DNA from: Dehalococcoidales bacterium
GTDB taxonomy: Bacteria; Chloroflexota; Dehalococcoidia; Dehalococcoidales; RBG-16-60-22
Assembly: GCA_030628245.1 (NCBI GenBank)
Contig: DAOVRI010000037.1
Location: forward strand, 1-12,038
Direction of reading: 5' to 3'
DNA: 12,038 nt
Positions 6,304-12,038 of this stretch are shown here, piece by piece (positions within the stretch are counted from its first letter, which is position 1; every line of letters begins with the position of its first letter). The notes below the pieces were generated by a model, which worked only from the letters and a program-made list of their open reading frames with translations, ran no database searches and was not told the DNA's origin. The position numbers and the translations under genes were made by a program.

Positions 6304-7623
6304 TTGAAAGTAACGAAAGAGAAAGAAGAGAACCGCCAGGCATTTATCACCGTCGAGTTGGAGCCTGCCGAGATGGAAACATCCATGCAGGATGCCTACC
6401 TCAAACTGGCGCAAAAAAATGACATCCCCGGATTCCGCAAGGGGAAAGCCCCGCGGGTGGTGGTGGAACGCCACCTAGGGAAACCGAGACTCCTCGAAGA
6501 GGCGCTCGACCACCTGCTCCCCCAGGCCTACGAGCAAGCCCTCAAGGAGCAGGAAATAGAACCCTTTGCCCAGCCGGATGTGGAGATAACCCAGACCGAC
6601 CCGTTAATATTCAAGGCAGTCGTGCCTCTGTCGCCCGCTGTGGAACTGGGGGACTACCGGAGCATCAGGATAACGCCGGACCCGGTTGACATAACGGATG
6701 AAAACATCAACGCCTTAATAGAAGAACTGCGCCACCAGCACGCCACCTGGGAACCCGTTGATAGGCCGCTGGACTATAACGACCTGGCCACTATCGACAT
6801 TAACGGCATGGTCGAAGAGAAGCCTTACGTTCAGAAAGTAGGGGCCCAGATTCAGGTACTGAAAGAACTGATGTCCCCGGCACCGGGATTTTCCGACCAG
6901 ATTACCGGCATGAAGAAAGAGGAGGAAAAGGAGTTTACCCTCAGCTTCCCCGAGGACTATCCTAACAACAACGTAGCCGGGAAGGAAGGCCATTTTAAAG
7001 TAAAGCTATCCGAAATCAAGGAAGAGAAGCTCCCGGAACTCAATGACGAGTTTGCCGGTCAGGTCTCTCCCGAATTCAAAACGGTCGATGCCCTCCGCGA
7101 GGAAGTCGTGAAAAGCCTACAGCTGAGGGCCGAGGAACGCGTCAGGATGGACTTTGAAGAACGGGTAATTAATACCGCCATCGAACAGTCCAAAGTGGAA
7201 TATCCGCCGGTCCTGGTGGAACTGGAAATCAACCGTATTCTCAATGAACAGGTGAGACAGTTGCAGATGACGGGGCGGGGCATGGACGAATACCTGCAAA
7301 GCATCAACAAGACAGCGGAGCAGCTCCATGAAGAACTACGACCGGTGGCGACGAAAAACGTGGCCGCTTCTCTGGTTATGAGCAAGGTTGCCGAAGCAGA
7401 GAAGATTGAAGTCGCCGAGCCCGATATAGAAAACGGGATTGATAATATGACCAGGGGCACGGCGGAAGATAAAATAGAAGAAATGCGAAAACTGCTGGAC
7501 ACCCCGCAGACCCGCGAATCGCTCAAGCAGTCGCTGCGGGCGCGCAAGACCATAGAGCGACTGACGGAAATAGCTAAAAATATCGAAGACTCCACTACAG
7601 AGACAAAGGAGGAGGAAAAATGA
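6304..7623 (+). CDS. tig: Trigger factor, ribosome-associated chaperone
   Basis: A 439-residue trigger factor that binds at the ribosome exit tunnel and shields nascent chains. The N-terminal ribosome-docking signature GFRKGKAP is at 43-50. A PPIase (FKBP-like) domain follows at about 155-245, recognisable by PGFSDQITGMK and FPEDYPNNNVAGK; its active-site character is degenerate, as in many trigger factors. The rest is the long helical C-terminal substrate-binding domain, ending in an acidic and Lys-rich tail. I chose the TTG at 6304 because GGGAGGA lies just upstream and the sequence from there (MKVTKEKEENRQ) is the family beginning; the frame stays open back to 6220, but that part overlaps aspS. 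The gene ends as TGA overlapping the clpP ATG (ATGA), so the two are translationally coupled. Confidence 0.96.
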   Translation: MKVTKEKEENRQAFITVELEPAEMETSMQDAYLKLAQKNDIPGFRKGKAPRVVVERHLGKPRLLEEALDHLLPQAYEQALKEQEIEPFAQPDVEITQTDPLIFKAVVPLSPAVELGDYRSIRITPDPVDITDENINALIEELRHQHATWEPVDRPLDYNDLATIDINGMVEEKPYVQKVGAQIQVLKELMSPAPGFSDQITGMKKEEEKEFTLSFPEDYPNNNVAGKEGHFKVKLSEIKEEKLPELNDEFAGQVSPEFKTVDALREEVVKSLQLRAEERVRMDFEERVINTAIEQSKVEYPPVLVELEINRILNEQVRQLQMTGRGMDEYLQSINKTAEQLHEELRPVATKNVAASLVMSKVAEAEKIEVAEPDIENGIDNMTRGTAEDKIEEMRKLLDTPQTRESLKQSLRARKTIERLTEIAKNIEDSTTETKEEEK

Positions 7624-8255
7624 ATAATCTACCGATGAATGTGATACCCGGTGTGGTCGAAAGTGGGCCAAGGGGAGAAAGATTCTGGGATATTTATTCC
7701 CTGCTCCTGAAAGAGCGTATCATCATGCTCTTCACCCCCATCTCCGACCCTGTGGCCAATACCCTGATTGCCCAGCTTCTCTATCTGGAACGTGAAGACC
7801 CGGACAAGGACATCAACATGTATATCCAGAGTCCGGGCGGGGTCATCAGCGCCGGCCTGGCCATCTACGATACCGTGCAGCTTATCCGCCCCCATGTTTC
7901 CACCATATGCGTGGGAATGGCAGCCAGTATGGCCACCGTTTTGCTTTGCGCTGGAGCCAAGGGCAAGCGTTACGCTCTTCCCCACGCCACCATCCACATG
8001 CACCAGGCGATGGGCGGCGCCCAGGGGCAGGCCTCGGATATCGTCATTGCCGCCCGTGAAATCATGCGACAGCAGGATGTCATCAAAGACATTATCGTCA
8101 AGCATACCGGCCAAACTGCGGACAAGATAACCCATGACACCGACCGCGACTTCTATCTCAACCCGGAGCAGGCGATGGAATACGGTATAATCGACGAGGT
8201 CCTGAGCCAGCCGTCCGAAGCCAAGGAAGAGAAACCTAAAAAAGAAAAGAAGTAG
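7620..8255 (+). CDS. clpP: ATP-dependent Clp protease proteolytic subunit
   Basis: A 211-residue ClpP serine protease, the tetradecameric barrel that degrades proteins fed to it by ClpX or ClpA/C. The catalytic triad is complete: S103 in GMAASMA, H128 in MHQ, and D177 in DRDFY, with the same spacings (25 and 49 residues) as E. coli S97, H122 and D171. The substrate-binding IQSPGG block is at 69-74. The last 14 residues are an Asp/Glu- and Lys-rich tail beyond the conserved fold. Strong ribosome site AAAGGAGGAGG sits inside the end of tig, and the ATG overlaps the tig stop by four bases. A clpX gene, often next in line, is absent; the operon ends at a foldback repeat. Confidence 0.97.
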   Translation: MNNLPMNVIPGVVESGPRGERFWDIYSLLLKERIIMLFTPISDPVANTLIAQLLYLEREDPDKDINMYIQSPGGVISAGLAIYDTVQLIRPHVSTICVGMAASMATVLLCAGAKGKRYALPHATIHMHQAMGGAQGQASDIVIAAREIMRQQDVIKDIIVKHTGQTADKITHDTDRDFYLNPEQAMEYGIIDEVLSQPSEAKEEKPKKEKK

Positions 8256-8272
8256 AGTCTGTACATTCATGT

Positions 8273-8366
8273 CCCTCTCCCTTGATGGGAGAGGGTTGGG
8301 TGAGGGTGAAATTTCCTTTCGCTTTTATCCCCCCTCACCTTAATCCTCTCCCGCAGTGGGGAGAGG
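8273..8366. repeat. Foldback repeat with two nested hairpins (MITE-like)
   Basis: This 94-bp element fills the gap between convergent clpP and the formyltransferase gene. Arm one holds a perfect 9-bp hairpin, CCCTCTCCC (8273-8281), loop TTGAT, GGGAGAGGG (8287-8295). Arm two holds an 8-bp hairpin, CCTCTCCC (8345-8352), loop GCAGTG, GGGAGAGG (8359-8366). The arms (about 8274-8306 and 8332-8366) are also imperfect reverse complements of each other, around a centre of about 25 bases. Similar C/T-rich foldback repeats are scattered in many bacterial genomes. No T-run follows either hairpin and no flanking target duplication is clear. It could serve as a two-way transcription barrier. Confidence 0.82.
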
Positions 8367-8388
8367 AAATACAATAGAAAGCAATCCG

Positions 8389-9228
8389 TTAATCAGATAG
8401 TTCGCCTTTCACCATCTCGTCTATCTCGGCGGTGAGGTCATAACCGTTAATAACATGGCCGGCAGTGTCAACGACCCGCCGGTCTTTGGTTATTTTTACC
8501 TTTCCCTGACTGAACACCCCGATGGTGGCCACCGTCAGAGGCAGCTCCCGCACGGCGCCGTGCTGCCGGATGGCCTTGAACAGAGTGTTCTCCACACCCT
8601 GTTCCTTCTTTACATCCTCGACCGATTTTCCTTCAATCTCGTCCCAGTACCGGTCGAAGGCTTTACCGCGTATCGGGAACGTGCAATAGGTCGCCGTCGG
8701 GCCCATGTCCAGCTCCGGGATGGCCACGTGCATCTTCACCCCCTGGGTATCCGCATTACTTTCAATCAGCTTCCAGATTACCTGCTGCCAGGTGCCGGCC
8801 GGCCCGCCGGGCGCCGCGGGGTGCAGATTGATGATATCATACCTTTCGCACATCTCCGGGCCGGTAATCAGCATAAAACCGGCCAGAACGCACAGGTCGG
8901 GGGTGAAACCCTCCAGTCGCTTCATGACCTCTCTATCGTAGTCCAGTCGCCACTGCGGTAGAGGTTGAGCAGGGTCGGGGTTGGGCATGTCCCTCGCCGC
9001 CCTGTACATCTGGTAGGAGAACTTTACTAAGGGAATACCGTAGCCCTTCACCATATCCAGATACTGGTCGGTAGCTTCCGTCTCGCCGCGGTCACGACTG
9101 CAAAAGACGAACTCTATCTCCGCATGGAGCTCTCCGGCGATAATGCTGTCCTGGACCGTTTTCAGCAGTCCTCTGGAACCCGCGCCTCTCCCTGTGGAAA
9201 ACCAGCCGATTTTATAGCGATTGCTCAC
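8389..9228 (-). CDS. PurN-like formyltransferase-family protein
   Basis: A 279-residue protein with the formyltransferase fold of PurN and the N-terminal half of Fmt, which use 10-formyltetrahydrofolate. Visible features are an N-terminal Gly-rich loop (STGRGAGSRG, 11-20) in the place of the PurN substrate loop, PDLCVLAGFM (110-119), the catalytic block NLHPA with N134 and H136, and ELDMGP with D174. This matches the Asn-His-Asp triad of the family. It is about 70 residues longer than typical PurN, with an insertion around 74-98 and a C-terminal extension from about 230, so glycinamide ribonucleotide may not be the acceptor. The start is GTG with GAGGAGGT upstream, that site overlapping the end of the PHP gene whose stop is two bases away. 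The two proteins probably work together, but the substrate is unknown. Confidence 0.8.
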   Translation of the reverse strand: MSNRYKIGWFSTGRGAGSRGLLKTVQDSIIAGELHAEIEFVFCSRDRGETEATDQYLDMVKGYGIPLVKFSYQMYRAARDMPNPDPAQPLPQWRLDYDREVMKRLEGFTPDLCVLAGFMLITGPEMCERYDIINLHPAAPGGPAGTWQQVIWKLIESNADTQGVKMHVAIPELDMGPTATYCTFPIRGKAFDRYWDEIEGKSVEDVKKEQGVENTLFKAIRQHGAVRELPLTVATIGVFSQGKVKITKDRRVVDTAGHVINGYDLTAEIDEMVKGELSD

Positions 9229-9230
9229 CG

Positions 9231-9887
9231 TTACCTCCTCGCGAGGAACTGCGATTTCACTTTAGCCCAGGTACTGAAAAGATGCATAAAGATGCTTGAC
9301 CTGTGTCCGTGAATCCTGCCCCGGGCCAGAGACTTGAGAAATTCATCCTTATCCTTAAATTCAGGCATCTCCACATAGGCATTACCGATTTCATAGATGG
9401 TGTGGGCATCGCTGCCCGCGCTGCCCGGTATGCCGTGTTTCTCTGCGAAAGCCTTGGCCTTCTCGGTATTAGCCGCGAAAGGGCTCCGTGAGTTAAGCAC
9501 TTCCATCAGGTCGATTTCCCCGGCTATCTCATCGATAGCCCAGTCCTTCAGCGCGGAGCCGCGTATCTTTTCAAAAGGGTGCGGGATATTCACCAGTCCG
9601 CCCTGAGCCCGGATACGCTTGATTGTCTCCTGAGGGGTCAATCCGCCGGGTATAGTATCTTTCAGAAACATGCCCATAATTTCACCCTGGGTGGTCAGGA
9701 TTTCCTCGGCGACGATAATCCTGAATGGCGCAAATTTCTGCATCATCAGGGCGCCTTCGGCAGTACCATGGTCGGCTACGGCAATACAGTTTATCCCCAG
9801 TTCCTGGCAACGCTTGACAATCTTTTCCAGAGGCGTATTACAGTCCATGGAAAACATAGTATGGATATGAAGGTCGGCTTTCAGCAT
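9231..9887 (-). CDS. PHP-domain metal-dependent phosphoesterase
   Basis: A 218-residue protein that is essentially one PHP domain, a trinuclear-metal fold used for phosphoester or phosphate hydrolysis. Motifs in order: DLHIHT (5-10, metal ligands H7 and H9), ADHGT (D39, H40), E61/E62 followed by a short strand, NIPHP (H103), and GSDAHT (D160, H162). All the metal-binding motifs are present, so it should be active. There is no polymerase or histidinol-phosphatase extension. I chose the ATG at 9885-9887 because the domain begins there; the frame stays open upstream only where it overlaps efp. The ribosome site (GGAG 14 or more bases off) is weak, so coupling to efp, seven bases upstream, is likely. 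It sits directly before the formyltransferase gene. Substrate unknown. Confidence 0.87.
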   Translation of the reverse strand: MLKADLHIHTMFSMDCNTPLEKIVKRCQELGINCIAVADHGTAEGALMMQKFAPFRIIVAEEILTTQGEIMGMFLKDTIPGGLTPQETIKRIRAQGGLVNIPHPFEKIRGSALKDWAIDEIAGEIDLMEVLNSRSPFAANTEKAKAFAEKHGIPGSAGSDAHTIYEIGNAYVEMPEFKDKDEFLKSLARGRIHGHRSSIFMHLFSTWAKVKSQFLARR

Positions 9888-9894
9888 AACAGTC

Positions 9895-10452
9895 TCAGCT
9901 TCTCCTCTCCAGATAGGTGCCGGAACGCGTGTCCACCTTGACGACATCGCCTTCGTTGATGAATATGGGCACCTGTATTGTCAGCCCGGTTTCCAGTTTG
10001 GCCGGTTTTGTGCCGGCGGTGGCGGTATCTCCCTTGAAACCGGGGTCGGTCTCGCTTACTTCGAGCTCTACGGTAATCGGCATGGTCACTCCCACCACCC
10101 TGTCTTTATAGCTGGATAGTTCTATGGTATTGCCTTCTTTCAGGTAGTCAAGTGCATCCCCGAGCTGTTCCGAAGATAGTGGCATCTGCTCGAAGTTCTC
10201 CTGGTCCATGAAATAGTACAGGCCGCCGTCATTGTAGAGATACTGCATCTGCCGCTCGTCGAGGCGGGCGCGGACGAGCCGGTCATTCGACTGAAAGGAA
10301 CGCTCGATGGTGTGGCCGGCGCTGACATCACGCAGTTTTACTTTGGCCAGGGCTGTCCGCTTCATCTTGACATGCTGGTAATCGACGACCTGGTAAAGCT
10401 TGTCTTCGAATTCGATGGTAACCCCTTTTCTCAACTCGGTAGCGTTAATCAT
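9895..10452 (-). CDS. efp: Translation elongation factor P with altered modification loop
   Basis: A 185-residue EF-P, which relieves ribosome stalling at polyproline runs. It has the three expected beta domains: a KOW-like domain I (1-65), OB domain II (66-127) and OB domain III (128-185, with the signature from DPGFKGDTA to GTKPA and the VKVDTRSGTYLERR end). The tip of the domain I loop, normally Lys34 in E. coli (lysylated) or Arg32 in Pseudomonas (rhamnosylated), reads HVKMKRTALAKVKLR here. It is one residue shorter than usual and lacks the Gly-flanked K or R, so K31 or R32 could be the functional tip. No epmA, epmB or earP gene is in the window. The ATG overlaps the preceding peptidase stop by eight bases. 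Confidence 0.96.
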   Translation of the reverse strand: MINATELRKGVTIEFEDKLYQVVDYQHVKMKRTALAKVKLRDVSAGHTIERSFQSNDRLVRARLDERQMQYLYNDGGLYYFMDQENFEQMPLSSEQLGDALDYLKEGNTIELSSYKDRVVGVTMPITVELEVSETDPGFKGDTATAGTKPAKLETGLTIQVPIFINEGDVVKVDTRSGTYLERRS

Positions 10453-11521
10453 ACTTCGCCTTTCTAGCTTGTGAGAGTCCTCTCACCTTGCCTTGTTCCA
10501 TGACCACAGTATCCTCAATCCTGACTCCTCCCCACCCGGGCAGGTAGATGCCCGGCTCCACGGTGAACACCATGCCTTCGGCAAGTGTTTCTTCCGAGCC
10601 CGGGCCGAGGCGGGGCAGTTCGTGGGCGGCCAGCCCGACGCCGTGTCCCAGCGAGTGGCCGAACGCTTCGCCGTAACCTGCTTTATCGATAATTTCTCTG
10701 GCGGCATTATCGGCCTGTTGCCCCGTCATACCCGCACCTATTATAGACATTGCCTCCGTCTGCGCGTCAAGAACGGTGTTGTATACCTTCTTGAAAGTGT
10801 CATCAGGTACGCCGACATAGATAGTACGGGTAAGGTCGCTGGCATAGCCGCCGATTTTAGCTCCCATGTCTATCATCACCGGCTCGCCGTCGTTGATGAC
10901 GCGGTCGGAAGGCCTGGCATGGGGCAGGGCTGCCTGAGGCCCGGAGGCGACGATAATTTCGAAGGGCAGCGCCTGACTGCCGTTTTCACGGAGGGCTTTT
11001 TCCAGTTCCCAGGCCACCTGCTTTTCCGTCATGCCGGCTTTAATAGCACCTTCTATGCATTCAAAGGCGGTATCCGTAATAGCCACAGCCTTCATAATCA
11101 AGTCAATCTCTTCGGCTTCTTTTACCGCGCGGAGTGACTCCACCAGACTGTTCACGGGAACCAGCCTGGCGGCGACCTTTTTCTTTTTCAGGGCATCACT
11201 TAGCTGGCGATGGAAGTTAAAGGTAACATCTGCGGCCTCAAAGCCCGGTCTCTTTACGCCGGAATCACCTACCAGGCCGGGAAACCAGTCGGCAATATTG
11301 CTGGCGATTCGTAAAATCTCGAAATCGGGGGCTTCTCTGGAGGCCTGCTCGATATAACGAAAGTCCGTGGCCAGCACCGCTTTCTTCTCCGTAATCAGTA
11401 AAAAGCCGGCCGTGCCGTCGAAGCCGGAAAGATAGCGCCGGTTTTCCGACTGCGTGATAAAGACGGCATCTATTTCCTTTTCGGCGAATTTTTCGCGCAG
11501 CTTCTGCAATCGATTATTCAT
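10445..11521 (-). CDS. M24-family Xaa-Pro aminopeptidase
   Basis: A 358-residue metallopeptidase with an N-terminal creatinase-like domain (about 1-130) and a C-terminal pita-bread catalytic domain. The five metal ligands are visible: D218 (MIDMG), D229 (SDLTRT), H293 (GHGVG), E322 (VEPGIY) and E336 (RIEDT). Length and domain plan fit bacterial Xaa-Pro aminopeptidase or prolidase; the two cannot be separated confidently by eye. I chose the ATG at 11519-11521 because the conserved N-terminus (NNRLQKLREKF) begins there. The ATG overlaps the recombinase stop as ATGAATAA, and its own stop overlaps efp as ATGATTAA. Proline-end peptide turnover beside EF-P is a recurrent bacterial gene pairing. The frame is open upstream to 11647 but only within the recombinase gene. 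Confidence 0.93.
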   Translation of the reverse strand: MNNRLQKLREKFAEKEIDAVFITQSENRRYLSGFDGTAGFLLITEKKAVLATDFRYIEQASREAPDFEILRIASNIADWFPGLVGDSGVKRPGFEAADVTFNFHRQLSDALKKKKVAARLVPVNSLVESLRAVKEAEEIDLIMKAVAITDTAFECIEGAIKAGMTEKQVAWELEKALRENGSQALPFEIIVASGPQAALPHARPSDRVINDGEPVMIDMGAKIGGYASDLTRTIYVGVPDDTFKKVYNTVLDAQTEAMSIIGAGMTGQQADNAAREIIDKAGYGEAFGHSLGHGVGLAAHELPRLGPGSEETLAEGMVFTVEPGIYLPGWGGVRIEDTVVMEQGKVRGLSQARKAKYD

Positions 11522-12038
11522 GTTTATCACTGTCTCCCCGTGCCATGGGGTGGGCGGAGAGGTATATCTTACGCGCCCGACTCTGGGTGACGTGGGTGTA
11601 AATTTGCGTGGACTGAAGGTCGGCATGTCCCAGTAGCTCCTGGACAACTTTCAAATCGGCTCCGCCGTCGAGGAGGTGCGTGGCGAAGGTATGGCGCAGT
11701 ACGTGCGGGTGCACCTTTTTATTGATGTTCCGGGAGTATTTCTCCAGGATTTTCTGCACCCTCCGGGTCGGCAGACGCCCGCCGTAGCGATTCACGAACA
11801 GGGCGTTGTTCTTTTTCCCGCCGAGAAGCTCGCGCCTGCCTTCGTTCATATAAGCTGTCAGAGCCCGTGCCGCCGGCGTGCCTATAAGTACCACGCGCTC
11901 CTTGGACCCTTTACCCCAGACGCGGATTTCATTGGTGGCCAGGTTCACCTGCTCCACGTTCATATTCACCAGCTCGCTGACCCGCAGTCCGGAGGCATAC
12001 AAAAGTTCCAGCAGGGCGCGGTCGCGCTGACCCTGCGG
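11514..12038 (-). CDS. Tyrosine recombinase XerC/XerD family, N-terminus cut by window end
   Basis: The C-terminal 174 residues of a tyrosine recombinase; the reading frame runs off the right edge, where it reads QRDRALLELLYASGLRVSEL, a standard Xer entry into the catalytic domain. The catalytic set is visible: Arg of GLRVSEL, Lys of WGKGSKER, HVLRH (His and Arg), the His of LLGHADL and the nucleophile Tyr of IYTHV. Such enzymes resolve chromosome dimers at dif with a partner recombinase; this may be the XerC or XerD member, or a single Xer. The absence of integrase-specific or mobile genes nearby and its place at the head of a housekeeping operon favour the Xer role. It overlaps the peptidase gene by eight bases. 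Confidence 0.92.
   Translation of the reverse strand, partial: PQGQRDRALLELLYASGLRVSELVNMNVEQVNLATNEIRVWGKGSKERVVLIGTPAARALTAYMNEGRRELLGGKKNNALFVNRYGGRLPTRRVQKILEKYSRNINKKVHPHVLRHTFATHLLDGGADLKVVQELLGHADLQSTQIYTHVTQSRARKIYLSAHPMARGDSDKHE

Noticed and set aside
7629..8270. Long minus-strand frame opposite clpP
   Set aside because: A shadow of a GC-rich coding gene; ClpP is unmistakable on the other strand with a complete triad.
9888..9947. Upstream extension of the PHP gene into efp
   Set aside because: The PHP fold begins at MLKADLHIHT; the extra residues are an out-of-frame reading of the EF-P C-terminus.
12000..12002. TTG as start of the recombinase
   Set aside because: The frame continues upstream as QRDRALLEL, typical of Xer proteins, so the gene is cut by the window end and its start is not visible.

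Overview
The window reads like a stretch of chromosome from an anaerobic member of the Chloroflexota, most likely class Dehalococcoidia. This is an inference from three things: the homocysteine-synthesis trio typical of strict anaerobes, the sequence character of the elongation factor P, and the run of genes Xer recombinase / M24 peptidase / efp. No rRNA, tRNA, CRISPR array, phage gene or transposase gene is visible. Coding density is high, and GTG and TTG starts are frequent.

Layout from left to right: (1) 1-1207, two separate minus-strand genes, a two-half rubrerythrin-like diiron protein and a universal stress protein. The stress protein has a strong consensus promoter at 1272-1300. (2) 1208-1601, a non-coding AT-rich gap, then a plus-strand 100-residue protein of unknown function built from two tandem copies of a ~45-residue unit. 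(3) 1922-4332, a minus-strand three-gene operon encoding COG1900, a NIL/2x[4Fe-4S] protein and a COG2122 (UPF0280) protein. This is the set known from methanogens for making homocysteine from aspartate semialdehyde and sulfide. (4) 4333-4490, a divergent promoter region with one recognisable sigma70-type promoter facing each way. (5) 4491-8255, a plus-strand operon aspS-tig-clpP, which covers tRNA charging, folding of nascent chains and regulated proteolysis. (6) 8273-8366, a foldback repeat between convergent genes. (7) 8389-12038, a minus-strand operon read as Xer recombinase (cut by the window end), M24 aminopeptidase, efp, PHP-domain protein and PurN-like formyltransferase, with very tight or overlapping junctions.

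Most of the window is housekeeping. The points that deserve a second look are the aspartyl-tRNA synthetase with both residues (H31, G83) linked to non-discriminating enzymes, the EF-P whose modification loop is one residue shorter than usual and reads K31-R32, the conserved-looking but uncharacterised PHP/formyltransferase pair, the internally duplicated orphan protein, and the foldback repeat. I see no clear sign of a wholly new multi-gene system.
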